Below, piece after piece: positions 13,960 through 27,913 of a stretch of 64,000 nt of DNA. The DNA is taken from NCBI RefSeq assembly GCF_047495875.1, contig NC_092465.1, positions 10,713,160-10,777,159 on the forward strand, read 5' to 3'. This DNA comes from Pithys albifrons albifrons (taxonomy: Eukaryota > Chordata > Aves > Passeriformes > Thamnophilidae). Within the stretch, counting starts at the first letter, position 1, and the number at the start of each line of letters is the position of its first letter. Both the position numbers and the translations under genes were made by a program. A model generated the notes under the pieces. It was not told the DNA's origin. It saw only the letters and a program-made list of their open reading frames with translations, and searched no databases.

Positions 13960-14110
13960 CACCATTCACATTAGGTCATAACCCCCGTGTCGCGGAGCCT
14001 TTGTGTGCGCCGAGCCTGGTGCGCTCCGAGCTGCCGGCAGCTGCTCAGGACAGCACATGGCACACAGAGAGCCACAGCCAGCAAGGGGTTAAATCGCCGC
14101 TTTGGGCTGC
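13960..14110. promoter_or_regulatory. Small CpG cluster
   Basis: About ten CpGs in about 120 bases (for example GTGTCGCGGAGCC and GTGCGCTCCGAGC), against a background of roughly one per 100 bases or fewer. Open frames on both strands here are short and not protein-like. It could be an intronic regulatory element, an alternative first exon or an old GC-rich insertion. Confidence 0.3.
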
Positions 14111-15518
14111 TTTTGCTGCAGGCAGCACCCCTTGAACTCGCTATTGTCTTCCTGCCATCCCCTCCAGACCTGTCCAAAAACACAGGCAGGTGACGTAGGT
14201 CTCCGAAATCAATGTAACCGTGCCAGGTGCTTTCCTTTCCAGCAGAGAATAGCTGTGCCTTTCTGGAATTGCTTTTGAAATGCTCACTAGTTTCTAGCAC
14301 TTCTGTCAGAAATGCACCACCGGGACTTGTTCAAAGACACCATCAGTTTAGCACACAGATATTCTGCTCATGTATTCTGATTTGTTGAGATTCTTTTTTT
14401 TTCAATTAAGAAAAAAAATGCATTTGTAAACCCAGAAGTTTGGATTCCTCCATTCAAAACAGCAAGTAAACCAGCACGCTGCTTCACACCCCAATAATAA
14501 GTTTATCTCAAACATCAGATGTGTCATAAACACTATCCTTACAAACTTTTTTTAAGCAACAAAAACAAGCATTCTTTAGTCTCATGGCTTTTCTCAAGGT
14601 GCTGGCAACACATTATTTCTGAATAGAACATATTCCTAAAGTCCAAACATTGCATATAATTAAACATTCAGCTTTTATGGACCATCTTGTGGCTGTTGCC
14701 AAAAAGCTTAAAACTATCTTCCTATCAGGAGTTCATATTTATTCCTGAGAAACAACATGCTCTTGATAGAGCTGATAAATAATTCAAAAGGGAAATGATC
14801 TTTTACTATGACTAGGAAAGCACACACTCAGAATGGAAAGAATAGGGGAAAAAAACATGAGAAAGGACAAAGCTCTGCTGGAAACTACTTGTTTAGGATG
14901 TCCTGATGGCTTTGCACAGGGCAAACCAGCTTCCTTCATAATACACTCCTACATCCTGGTGGACTGCAGAGGAGCTCACACCAAGAGGCCTTGGTAAACA
15001 GGAGGGACATAAACGAAAAGTAGAACTGCATGGCTGTCTCTAATTGCCAAGTTCCCCTCCATGTGTGACTGCTGGTCAGGGATGTGATTTTACACCAATA
15101 CAGTTACAAACACAGCACCCCAGTGCAAGGCCTGCTGTGGCATCACTGGAGGATCTCAGTGCTCACCTCTGTCCACGCAGGTAGATCGTGCCCTGGGAAA
15201 CAGCCTTTGCTGTCCAAAAGCACCTTCAGCTACCCAATCTGAGGCTACGATAGGGAGTGAGGGACTGCTTTAGTAGCACTGCTGGTGTTGCCAGTGACAC
15301 AACTCCCCTAGAGACAAGGCCTTGAAAAACTACCGTGGGTGTCTGACAACCTCAGGAGATGATGTGTCCGGCACCATGAAAGAGCCGTAATCAGAGTTTG
15401 CTGCTGAAACGCTACAGACTGAGGTCCTGGTTGCTGTGCAGAGCATAACATCAGCAGCAACACAGCCAGCAAAGAGATTGCTGCATGCTTGAGACAAAAC
15501 AGAAACTTTTTAAAAACT

Positions 15519-15532
15519 AAAAAAAAAAAAAA
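15519..15532 (+). repeat. Poly-A tract
   Basis: Fourteen A within a longer A-rich patch (15504-15552). No retroposed gene sequence was recognised beside it. Confidence 0.85.
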
Positions 15533-16188
15533 GGAAAAAGGCAAGAAAAAAGAAACTCCCATCACCCTTGCATTCATCAGACATAAAAACTGCTTTGTTT
15601 TCTATTAAGCTTTTGCCTTAATCTGGTAAAATCAGACCTCTTGCTTTATGAAACAGGCCTGGCACAAACCTTCCCTGGCCTGCTCCTTGCACAGGACAGG
15701 GTGAGGTTCAAGACCTCATACTCTTCAGTCATTCCCTGCTTTCCAAATACACTTGCCATTAATTCCCCCATTCTCTCCCTCGAGCCCTACATAAAAGCTG
15801 TACAGCCATTAGTAACTATTAACTGAGTCTAATCAAATACTTTAGCTGAGTTTGAATGTTGCTATTCAGTTTGGGATGTTTAAACATAATTACAGGCAGC
15901 AAGACTTCTTGACATGACAAATATTTTTTAATAACATTACCAGAATGGTTAGTTCTGTTTTCACTGTGAAAGCAAACAGAGCAATTCCAGCTGGAAAGTT
16001 AACATTTATCCTTGCAGTAGGGTAAAAAAGACAGACTCTGGCAGCCATGCAGCCAAGGAAACTGCTTCCACTAACCAAGGAGAGACGGTGCTTCCAAGGA
16101 CACTCTCCTACAGCCAGATTTTCTGCAGTTCAAAGCAGTGAACCATTACAAAACTTCATGTACTAATAGTTCATTCCCTTCTATCATT

Positions 16189-16208
16189 CCCCGCCCCCCC
16201 CCCCCCCC
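16189..16208 (+). repeat. Poly-C tract
   Basis: Fifteen C in a row at 16194-16208, preceded by CCCCG. On the minus strand (sense of the right-end gene) this is a G run able to form a quadruplex. It is also a likely sequencing and length-variation hot spot. Confidence 0.9.
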
Positions 16209-16439
16209 AATTCCTTCACAATATCCCTCTCACACACTTTTTGACATGCATCAGGTTGAGCTTTGATGAAAATTATTATTTCTTCCGAAAAGGAAACACT
16301 GAGTTACTCAGCGTGGAAAATCTTCCAACACTGAGAGGATATCCTAACACTGAGCACACAGGGGTCGGAGGGGGAAGGTTCATGCTAAAAACCTTTGTGA
16401 TCAGAACCCACAACAATAGTGGGGGTTTTTCACTTAGGC

Positions 16440-16760
16440 TCATTGTTTAAATTGTATTCTACTGCAAGGAGTCTGGGCGCCTTTCAAATGTAAATATTTT
16501 ACAAGAGAATACCATATGGGAGACTCAGCTGTTTGTTTTTATTAGGGGAAAAAAAGCCTAAATCCTTTCATTTTGCAAAGATTTCTTTTTTAAAGCCCAA
16601 CTCACAGTTACATGCCAACATTTGAATTATCTTAATTCAAATTAATCCCTAAGTAGTTGCAGGAAGTGTTTGAAGTTGGGGGTTTGCAGTTGTTAAGCGC
16701 TTAAAGAAGTTGTAAAAGAAATCAAGATTGCAATACACTTATAGACATCAGTATTTTCAC
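16440..16760. promoter_or_regulatory. Candidate regulatory element with OTX-type site and palindrome
   Basis: Contains a forkhead-like GTAAATA near 16491, a K50-homeodomain TAATCC at 16643-16648 within an ATTAATCCC context, and the exact palindrome TTAAGCGCTTAA at 16693-16704. The palindrome holds the only CpG in its neighbourhood. No repeat explains the segment. Confidence 0.3.
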
Positions 16761-19700
16761 GTTTGATAAAAAACCAAAACACACTGACTCCTTACACACT
16801 CCTAAAGGTGTCATATTTAGAGTTCAATACAACGTGTGACATTGTACATAAACAATATTGACTATAAAAATAAACCTACCTGGCCCAAAATCAGGGACCA
16901 GCAAAAGCTTCAGAGTAACTAATTCACTTTTCAAATTAAGCTCCTAATTTGTTTTACAGATTATTCAAATAAAACCTTGCAGATTTTCTCAAATGTGTTG
17001 CTGCTTAGAATATTTTGCAAAATATACTCACATGCTGAGTCAAGGCAGAAAAAAATGTTTCTATGCTGTCTTTAAAGCCCAGTTTGCCCAAGACACACAA
17101 AGAGCTGTGAGCAGGAACAGAACAACCACATCCACAGGACTTGTGCCCACAGGTCCGAAGAAGTTACTTCTGTTTTTTGAGAGAGGACTTGCTGTGCTGG
17201 TCTCTTGAGACCAGAGAGAATATGCATGCACATGTCTCACCTTTATTTACTAACTCTTTACTTCTTACTCTCATACGTAACACAGGAAAAAAAAAAGTCA
17301 GGAAGAAACAAGCATCATTCTGGAGAGCATCCATGCTGGAGCACTGCACCTGTTCAGCCCTAAGGCCAGCCCCAGGAAGGACTGATACAATTAGAGAAAT
17401 CTCACAGAGGAGGTGTAAGACCCAGGCACCTGACAAGTGATGCTTCTTCAGGACACTCTTCCAGCAAACAGTGGTTTAAGAGTTTTCACTGAAACAAATT
17501 CTAATTAAACTGTTTTGCAAAGTTTTCTTGCTGGAGTTCCTTTAATCCCTCTCTGAATCCATTTACAAGCCTACAACCTCCTGAGTCAATGAATTCTCTA
17601 GTTTAATTATGTGCTGGGCAGAAAAACTATTTCCTTCACTGTAATGCTTCCCTGTCGTGCAAGAAGCCCTCACACTTGTGAAATGTGCTGCACCCTACAA
17701 AGCCAGCCAAGAGTAAAGGGTTTAATGTGAAGTCCAAAAGTGCAGAAGCTGAAAATGCTGAGAGGTTCATCTCCAAGGCTCTGGGAATCAATTGCTGCCT
17801 GGGGCTGTGCTCTAAAGAGAGATGGAGGGCAAAAAGGGAAAGGAAACATGGTTTTGAAGGAAACATGCTTACGCCCAAGAAAACATCAAATTTTTTATCA
17901 GCTAGTGCAGCTCAGTGTGCAGGTTTGAACATCAGAAACGAGCCACTAAATTATCATTTCACTCACCAGCTTGTCAGCACCCAATGGCCTCAGCTTTGCA
18001 GCAGCTGCTCCACTGCAAGCTTCCTCACCTGCTATTGAAGGCAAGGTAAACCCTCTCTCCCAGCCAAATCCTTCCTGCCCCTCCTCACATCCCTGCTGCT
18101 GCTGCTTCTCTCATCCCAGCCACCTGGGGGTTTATTTGATTCCCAGAGAACAAAGACTACAACCAGTGCTTTAGGGTGGGTGAGGAAGGCTGCTCTCCTA
18201 TTGAGGATCCACACTATCCACATAGATGGGAGAGCAGCTTGCCCATCCCTGCTGCTCCAGGTCAGTGGCACAGGCTGCATTCCCCACAGCAGCAGCTATT
18301 TGCCTTTTCACTTTCATTTGTGTTCCAGCAGCAGCTGAAGCTTTCAACCAAAATTGAGCTGGCCACCATACACACAACAGAACATCCACTCCAGACAGTT
18401 TAACATCTGAAACACGACGAGCAACAACTGAGGGAATTCAGGTCAGCACCTCCGTGTCCCACGCAGGGAACAGTGTGGAGCCACCCAAGCAGCTGCAGGT
18501 GAGCAGACCCCATTTTGTCCTAGGAAGGTTGTTATTTCCACGAGTTAGACCCATTTGGCACTCCCTGTGGGAGGCTGTAATTCAGCACAGCACTTCTGCT
18601 CTGGCCTGAAGGTAAGATCCAGTTATGGACTGACCATGGAGTAAACACTAATTATAACCCTTAATATAGCTGGCATTCATGGGTCAAGATGGGAAGTCCT
18701 CCTCCCAAAATAGAGAAGCTTGGTGCAGACCCCGAAGAACAGCACAGACTTCAGAGCAATGACAGTTTGCTTAGTGTATCTCTACATGAAGTAAATCTCA
18801 CTGCTCATTTTTGCCCTTCACGTGCTCTCTGGGAGTGTGTTTCCTGCCTGATGCAGGCAACTCATTCCTGCAGTTCCAACTCAGCACACTCTTCTATGAA
18901 GTAAAATCTCTTCCTGGGAGAGGGCTGAAACTCCAAGTTACTTGGGCAGTACCTTTCCACCTCCCCACACCTGCAGCGTCACAAACCACTGTTACAGCAC
19001 ACCTCACGTGCTTCTCCCTAACACAGCACCCTCCCAAAGAGCACCTGCAGGCTTCTCCTGAAGCAAGTGACAGTGGCAAAGCCCTTCCATGACAGGCTGA
19101 TAAATGCAGTCATACTACAAACACTGCATCCTAATACTGATTTACACTAAAAAGAAGCAATCCACATGTTACAGCCTGCTCAGTAATGGCACTGAAAAGC
19201 CAGTCCATATGAGGGCAGTTGCCTTTTCAGTGGCTTTGTGTTTGAAATTCAGTGGTAGTATTGAGCACAGAAAGAAAGAGAAAAAGTTTTAAAAGATAAG
19301 GAAGTAGGATTTCTCTGGACAATTGGGAACAGAGGGGTTACTGGCATTCAAATGTGTGCTCCAGGCAAGAGCTGACTTTCTGACACTGTGCCCCAAACCA
19401 TGTTGTTCTTATAATAAAATCATTCAGGCATCAGTCATGAGGTGGAAGATTACACTGAAATAGTACTCCCCACACTGTATCTTTTTTATTTGCATCATTT
19501 ACTGCTGGGCATCTGAAAAGAAAGGATGGCTTATGTAAGAGATTTACCCAGGTCTGGAAATGTTTTTCATTTCTCCTGCAACACAAAATCTTTCTTCTTA
19601 TAAGGGGAAAGCCAATGTTTTTTCAAAGCTGGACTATACAAATTCAAACATTTCCTCTTTCTGGTTGAAGCATTTAGCAAATGTAAGAGCAATTTTCACT

Positions 19701-21547
19701 TTAGCTCCATGTTTGGGTTGAGAATCACAAATATGCTTCTGGATATTAATGAAAAAACAGTATCTGTGGAAAATGGATGTCTCCAGACTGATCTCCTTTG
19801 CCTACAAATGACATTTCTACTTGTCATGACACACAGACTCTCTAAATTTAGTGCTTGCAGGAATGACATGGGACCTTACAAGTCTATTCCTCCTGCCAAC
19901 ACAAATGGCTGCACACTTGAGGCTGCGTTTGGAGAGGCTGCCTCGGGTTCCATCAGTGGTGTGGCTACCACTGCCCTGCTGTGAAAGCATCAGAACCAGC
20001 ACTGGACTTTGGGCACCTGATGGCACAGGAACCTCTCTGAGAGCTAATGCTGATGGATTTACATCTCAGAGCACAGCCCTTCTCAACCCCTGAACTGACT
20101 GCATTTGGGTATCAGCCTACTTCATTGAGCACAGTCACTTATTATTTCAAAGGTGTAAGACTGTATATCAGCTCCATCTCAGCTCCTTCTCCAGCACTCT
20201 GACACGATGTATTCAAGGGTTTATTAGGACTGAAAAACATCAATGGAGATTTGCTGAGGTTTCTTAAGTCTATTTGCAGCTCAGCCCTCCTTGTCAATAG
20301 GAAACATCAGTTTTGCTTGCAGGCCACAGCTCCTCTCCCAGCTCAGGATGGAGTCAGACTGAAATGTCCAAGAAAGCCAAGGGAAGGTAAAACAGCACTG
20401 AATTCTAACTGAAAATAGAGAGAGATGGATAATGGGCACCTTACAAATGCCAGTGAGGATCTGTGCCGTGAAACAGGGGTCATGAGGCCCTCAAGAAGCC
20501 CAGCCAAGGGCAGCCACTGCTGATGGGACACAGGTACCCACCGACACAATGTGCTGCACTGCCCTGACTCTGGTGCCACAGGAACTGCAGCAACAGCTCC
20601 AAGACTGCAAGAGAAATGTAAAAAAAAATAATAGATTCAGGCGGGGCAAAGGGATGCCTTAGGTTTCCCTTTTAAATAAAACCTGCTAAAAAGCAGCATG
20701 CAGACGTAGAGGGCAACATCCTTTAAGGGTTATCTCCTCCCCTTGAAGGTTAGCTGGTGAACAAAATCTCCTGATCCTGTCCTGAAGTTACCCTTAATCT
20801 TAAAATGCTTCAGAAAGGTACAGACAGCAGGAGTGTCACTTGCCAGCCTTTAGGGCTTTATAACACAATCTCCATTCCTTGCAATTTGTATGCCTTGCAT
20901 ACTAAGATGCAGATTTCCTCCTGGTAGGTGAGGTTTACACCTCTCATCCCAGGTATGATGAAATGAACAGTTCATATTGTAACAGGACCCTGAATGAGAC
21001 TGTCCATACAGACCATAATACCAGCAACAAAACTGGGACCTCCATCTCTCTGCTGTCTTTGGGTTTTGGATGGGACGCACTCCCTGTGAGGAACATTTGG
21101 TAAATAACTACAAGTTACAGTTCAGATTTACATTTATAATAATGACAAAATGAAACCAACACATTTCCAATGTAATAGGTTTAAAGTCATCAGAGCAGAA
21201 ATTGTTATTACAGATCCAGGTTTATACACAGGCCATTGCTCCCATATTCACCAGTATGCAACCAGCAATCAGAGAAGTTATTTCAAAAAAAAAATAGGAA
21301 AATAAAAAGTGAAAAATTCACTGTAAAATATTTTCAGTAAGTTATTATTAACAGCATGTTCCCCACTTAGGACTCAAGTGCCATCAAATAAACATATGCT
21401 GCTGTTGCCAATGGGAAAATGAGCTCTGTATGTGTTTATTAGAGTTATAAGAGCACTAGTGTCCAGGTGTACAGGTTATAATTTTGGCAAGAAGAGATCT
21501 AGTGCTTCTGGAGGTACCCAACCAACATAAGCATGACTTGGTGTGCT

Positions 21548-21566
21548 GTTCCCCCTGGTGCCAGGC
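21548..21566. promoter_or_regulatory. CTCF-like core motif
   Basis: CCCCCTGGTG at 21551-21560 followed by CCAGGCA matches the core of the CTCF consensus read on the reverse strand. Flanking matches are imperfect, so this is a weak to moderate candidate for a boundary or loop anchor. Confidence 0.3.
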
Positions 21567-23757
21567 ACCATCAAGAGGCCTGTGTGCCTCAGCTGCAGCA
21601 GTTAATGCAGCAAAGCACAGATTTCAAAAGGCATTTTGACATGTGACTCATCAATTTAAGAGTTTACTCATGGACAGTTATCAAAACACTTATGAGGCCA
21701 CAGCACTCACTCTGTAACCTGCGTCCACACAACCTACTTCATGTTCACTGCATGACAATGTGAGTGTATTTGTGAGACTCTGGCTATGGAAATCAATGGA
21801 AAATAAGTCTAATATTCTGATTAATCTGGACTCTAAAGTCTTACTATTTTCTGTTGGGACTGAGGAGCATAAAATAAAAGTTAGGCCCTTAAACACATTC
21901 TCAAATCTGGATGCCAGGCAGCAAGCACCTGTACAGGACCTGGGAAAGACCTTAAACCCTCCTTGAGGCTTTCAGTGCCACCAAATGATAAATAAATAAA
22001 ATTATTAGAACTATAACTTTGTCTGCTGTCATTAGCTCATATGGGATTGATCTCAAACACCAGGAATGCAACAGCACTGAAACTATTAAGGAAGGGGGAA
22101 AAGAAAAATCAAGTCAATTCTTCAAAATATGGCAAGAACCTGGGGAGTATATTATGCTAACACATGACACAACATTATTCATACCAATGACAGAAAGAAG
22201 TGGGGCTGGCAAGAGCAATTCCCCAGTGTGCAATACTTTTTTGGTTAGTTCAAACTACAGATGATATGGCTAACAGTTATTACTTCAGGAAAAGAGATGC
22301 CGTGAGGCCAGTCTCTTATGAACTGGTGTAGTACCAAGTCTCCCTCAACAGATTAAAGAGATCATAAAGGCTTTCTTCCAAACTCCCAATGACCTTTTTT
22401 AAAAAAAAATAAAAACTCCCTTAAATCACAGGTTTACAGATCCTCTCTATTTAATCACTGTAAATGTCACTGAAATATCACACAAGATGCTTGCATGACA
22501 AGAGGGAATCAATTTCACTTCTTTCCCTCGAGTCTCTTTGGTTTTCAGTTTCATTTGTCACACTGGTATCAACTTTCTCATGGCCAGATGATGTTATAAT
22601 TAAATACCCTGAGATTCTCAAGCCCTCATGATGCCCAATTCTCCCTCTCTCCCGTCCAGCATCTCAAGCACCGGCCTGGCATCGGAGCAGGACACCCAGC
22701 TCATGCTGAGAGCCCAGCACAGGCACTGGGCACGTACTTTTCCTGCCACATGACCAGAGAGGTGAATGTCTCCTCCCAGAATATCCACTTCATCAGAACA
22801 CATTCACAATGGTAATCACTAGGACACAATCTGATTAAGTGTCCAATAACTCCACCATTATGCTGTGAATCTGCTCTGGCCATTTTCATCTAACATGAGT
22901 GGAAGCACCATTTGAGCATTGTAGCTGCAATGATACCAATCTGTAACACTCTCCTGATGCTGACAGTTGATGGTTACATTTTGGTAAAAGATTTCTTAGT
23001 ATATGATACAAGATCTGCACAGAGTTATTTTTCTGCCTTTAATATTATGCCCTTTGACAGTTACAGTTTACCAACAATAGCTTCAGAGTCAACATTTTGA
23101 TTGATACTTTGTCATGTTTTATCCTCACAAGGTGCAAGAAGGTATGTAGTTCAGATTTGGCAGCTACAGGTAATCATTCAGCAAATCATACTGCTAGCCA
23201 AGAACAAACAAGGAACATTATGCCAGTGAATTTCATCCATTACAAGAAGGAAGCAAAGATACCTTATGCTGGATAGTTTCTGCAGTAAATTTGCAGCAGT
23301 GAAAGTGAGGAATTTCATCCCCATTGAGAGAGGCTCTTACACTAAAGAAGTGAAACATCCAAAAGATCATCACAGCTCCATCAAAGCCATACAGATCCCT
23401 GACCAGAAGTGCAAATTGTGAATCCAACCTGAAAAGCCCATGCAGTGAGATATGCCAGGAACTGTTAATTGTTAAATGAACAATTGTTGGACTTGTTAAT
23501 TTCTATTATGATGAAAGGGGTGTCATCTTCAAATGAACTTCTTCATGCAGAATGCAGCAAACAAAACAAACCTCTGAGCATTGCAGCATGAGGTGTAATC
23601 AACCCATCAGACAGCATTAACTTAAAACAATGGCTCAGATATCACTAAGCCTCTTACAGGAGTTCAGTCAAATCCAGACTTATTTGGATTACATGGCACT
23701 TTGGGAAATACAGTAGTAGGGGATCATTTTCCTTCCAATCAAACTCAAAAAATATGA

Positions 23758-23792
23758 TTTTTTTTTTCTCTTACAAGAAAAAAAAAAAAAAA
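23758..23792. repeat. Poly-T / poly-A inverted pair
   Basis: Ten T (23758-23767), then CTCTTACAAG, then about fifteen A (23778-23792). The two arms can pair into a hairpin with a very short loop. This may be two opposed poly-A tails or a slippage product; no element body was recognised on either side. Confidence 0.75.
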
Positions 23793-24328
23793 GAATAACT
23801 GCATTGGCCTTGTGTAAACTGAACCAACCTGTACCCAGCCTGGAAGCTCAGTGACTCTCTGCCAAGCCAAGTCTGAATAATGGTCCTTGTCTGCTGCTCC
23901 TGAGGCTGGGAGCACTCAAGAGGCAACAGAAGCCACTTATTGCAGAAAAGTGTACATCTTGACTTGTTTTGCAATAGCCCACTTTGGCCCTGATATTGGG
24001 GGCTTGAAGGAAAAGCATTGATGAGACTTGAAGAAAGGCTTGTCATAGTCTTCTGTGTTTTCAGGCTGGTTTATTTGCTCACAAATGCTGGGGTCTGGTG
24101 CAGGAAGTCCATCAAAAAGGAAGAGAGAATGGCAAGCCCAGCCAGCCCATAGAGCTGGTAGCTCAGAATCTGGCTCCAAGTCCTGTATGCTCCATGGGCA
24201 TGCACATGTGTAAAGCAGACCCAGAGCCTTACATGAGCACAAGCAACAAACACGTCGATTTCCATTTATGTCAACAAGGGTTGCAGAGATTCAGCATGTC
24301 TGAAAGTAGGCATGTGTTAAGGACACAT

Positions 24329-24338
24329 CCATATATGG
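24329..24338. promoter_or_regulatory. CArG box (SRF-type site)
   Basis: CCATATATGG is an exact and self-complementary CC(A/T)6GG element. Such a site appears by chance now and then in AT-rich DNA, and no second copy lies close by. Confidence 0.3.
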
Positions 24339-27300
24339 ATTGAAATGTCCAAGTTTTTTAGAATCCTGCGTTGAAAATATTGGCCCTTTCTCCTCAGAAC
24401 TGTTAGCACCCGATAACTCTTTAGATTGAACGGAGAGATTTCTCTTTCACTTCATTTTATAACAATGTAGCATTGCTGGCTTCAAACGAATTATAAGTAA
24501 TTCCAAGTGTTAGCAGTAAGAATTAGGCCCTAACATTATATTTAGTAACTAAACACCACTGAAGTAAATAAACCAGAACACTTGCCTAAGAGAGCAACTT
24601 AACCAGCACTGTCTGTGCTTTTCCTGGGCTGTAAAGACAAACTTGAGGATGTTGTGACAAAACTCAGCTTGAAGCTATTAATTTTCCAAACACTGACATA
24701 CTGTGACATTGATCTGAAAGCTGTGAATTAGGAGATTGAAAGAATTCCTGACTTTCAGATTTCATCACATTTTCATGGTTGGGGGGAAAAAAAGGTTTTC
24801 CTTTCCTCCTCAGAGGACTGTTTTGTCTTCAGGAAGAGCTTTCCTTCTGTTCAGGACTGCCATCCTCCTGCATGGTGCTGTTCAGCCCTGCACAGGGACT
24901 CCATACAACAGGACTACATGGCTTGTACAGCTGTTAAGAACCACTATAGCAAGACACCGGGATTAAAAGTAAGGCAGCACCACTGCAAACTTCACCTCAA
25001 GTTCTTTTTGTTTTTTGTTCCTGGCTCATGCATCATCAGTAACAATACAAATCCTCCCAGGTCCAGTGCTGTGTAAATCCATTACTCATTAATTATACCT
25101 CCCTTGTCATCTGGCCAACACTATTTCCTTCTCTGGGTTGTGCACGTGTCACCAGGAGCATAATTTGAAGACAATGAGTTTGTACAATTGGCTTTGCAAG
25201 ATAAATGCAGGTAACAGGAGTTCTGACAGTGTAAAGACAGGGAAAACTTTCAGGATTTTTGGATGGAGTTGTGGAAGGTCTGTAGAGCAGAGTAACAAAC
25301 TCCCAAGACCTGACTTTCACAATGTGCACTAAGCAGATCTCCAGGGGAGGACCAGTTCATGTAATTTCTTTACAGAGAGCGGTATTTCAATCACTGGGAA
25401 CATCACAGCCCGGAGAAAAATAAACAAGGAAAGCTTACAGCAGCATATAAGAGGTGTTGAAATGCCCACACAGTTCTGCCTGCACACTGTGTCTGTCAGG
25501 GATGTGCCGAGGCCTTTGGTCCAGCTCACAGAGCTGTGCCAGCTGCAAGGTTTCACTTAAACCAGGACAACTGTGCTGATGGGGCTGTGGATGGAGCATT
25601 CATAAGTGAAAAAAAAAAGGCAAAATTGCTTGACAGATTCATGCAGTGCTTTTCCAGGGCAGAGTGAGCACAGCTGCACTGGCAGAGGTGCATCTGGGAA
25701 GGGCCTTTGGTCAGAAGAGCTGTGATGGATACAGGAGCTCAGCAGTGACTACCACATGGTATTGAGGCTTCAACTAGTCCAGAAAGCGACTGAAAACCTC
25801 ACATAAAAAAATCCACATCTCTCCCCACTGGCTTCCTGAGCGATGAAGCACCACCTCTGAGACCAGTTTGTCCTCAGGCCCTGCTAAGTGGGAGTGCTGG
25901 AATGACAAGTACACGTGAAAAGCCCAGAGCTGCTCCCAAGGAAGTCTGTGACAAAGTTCCCAGTGATCTTGATGGAAACAGAAGCTGGCACAAAATGCTG
26001 CAAGTCATTGCATGATCTCACTGTGACAGTACTCTGAGCAAATCAATACTCCAGTTGAATTTCATTTTGCAAATTAAATTAAAGATTCAATTGCTCTGTC
26101 TTGCAGGAATTGTCTTTGCCTTACAAGATACCACAAGGAGAAGAAGAAATAACTCAGATGTGCCTCATAATCAGCTGCATCTACTCTAGGACCACAACCA
26201 CTAAAATGCCTTAATCACACATTTAACATTATTGCAGGGCATTAGATAAAGTAGATTATTTGATTGACTTAATTGTGCATTTCATATTATATCATAATGA
26301 TTTATTTTCAATGTCTCTTTAGCTTCAAATTCCCTGAGAATACGGTGCTCAGACTTGGGGAAGTCCCGATACAACACTCCCTGCCCTCCCCCTGCCCCCA
26401 CTGGGAAGAAAACCTGTGTGGGATTGTATAAACTCAAATGGTACTCTTGGTGTTTACTGCAGCACACAATCTGGCCCAAAGCACATTGTAAAGCTCAGGA
26501 TGGGAGAAAGGAACAGCATGTTCCAGCCTAGAAAGCAGGTCTGAAGGACACTGAACCCCTCCTTACTCATACTTAGATTAAAACAGCTGATATTGGGAGT
26601 GTCCTGAACACTTCTATTCACTCTACCCCTGCTAGAAAATCAGATGATGTGCCAGGGTGGAATGCTAATTTTAAATCACAGTACAAGCAAATATTTTTAG
26701 AAAGAGGTCACGACTAGTGGGTTGGACTCAGAGCTGCTGAAAGCCATTATTAACTTGCTGATGGAGGTGTTAGCCCAGCACTGCCCCCCTCCACACCTCT
26801 GGGAAGGTGTTTACCTGCCCTCATTCCTCACGTTCTAAAGGGCAGTGAGATTTACTAAATTTGATAGTCAAGATGGACTAATTACTGGCCTGGTTCTTCC
26901 CTCAGTTATCTTGCAACTCTGATGTCACCATCAGTCATGACTCAACAACATTTGTTTCACTGTTCAATCACCACGTCTTAGCAAACCAAAATTCCTTCCC
27001 AAACATTAGAAGAAACAGAGACATAATATTAAAAATAACCTGGACCATAATTACATCAATCTGATTTAGAGCTGGCTGTACCCACCTGCTTCCTTCCTGC
27101 TCCCACCTCCAATAAAACACTTCATTCATCTTTACTTCCTCAAGTTCCCCATACATCATGGGCTACACTCCAGTCCTCGCTCCCTTGGTTTGATTTTTAA
27201 GATTACCTATAGCTACATTTTCAGATGATTCAGTGAACTTTACTGTTCTGGTTTTTTTAGAAACTGATGAGAGCAAAAGCAACTTTTGCTATTAAAAGAA

Positions 27301-27913
27301 CAGCTGAAAGAAAGAGAACATTTTACTTTGGAGAAAATCCATTTGGATGCAGTCACTCCCTTCTAGAAGCCCAAAACAGCTTGATCCAGGAGACCTGCTA
27401 AAAAGAAACGTAATTTCTACATATAGCAATGCTGAAGAAACTTTTCCCTTGGAGATTACATCACTTTGATGGGATGCTGTTTTCCATCCTGATCTCTCTA
27501 GTAAAGTGAAACTGTAGGGGAAACATATTACTCATTGAAAAGCTGCATCCAGAACTACTGCAAAGCAGGGAGAAAAGTACCAAAGGAAACAGAATTCCCT
27601 TGAGCAAAATTCTTTCCTGATTCACCTCTGCACAGGTTCAGCTGAAAAGAGCTGTCTTCAGTATGGGAATGACTAAATCCGTAACATTGCCCTTGGAATA
27701 TCAACTGTTAAAAATGTTCCAAAACAAACACAAAGGACAAAACAACTCCAGCATGAAGTGAAGAACAAATAACTCGCTGAAGTTCACCACCAGCACAACA
27801 AAACATTTATTTTTGTTTACACTGTGTGCATATAAATAGAACACAGTGCAAGCACCACTGTGAGGCAAAGAGAAGGTTGCGCAAAATAGCATTCAAAAAT
27901 CAGGAAATGCCAG

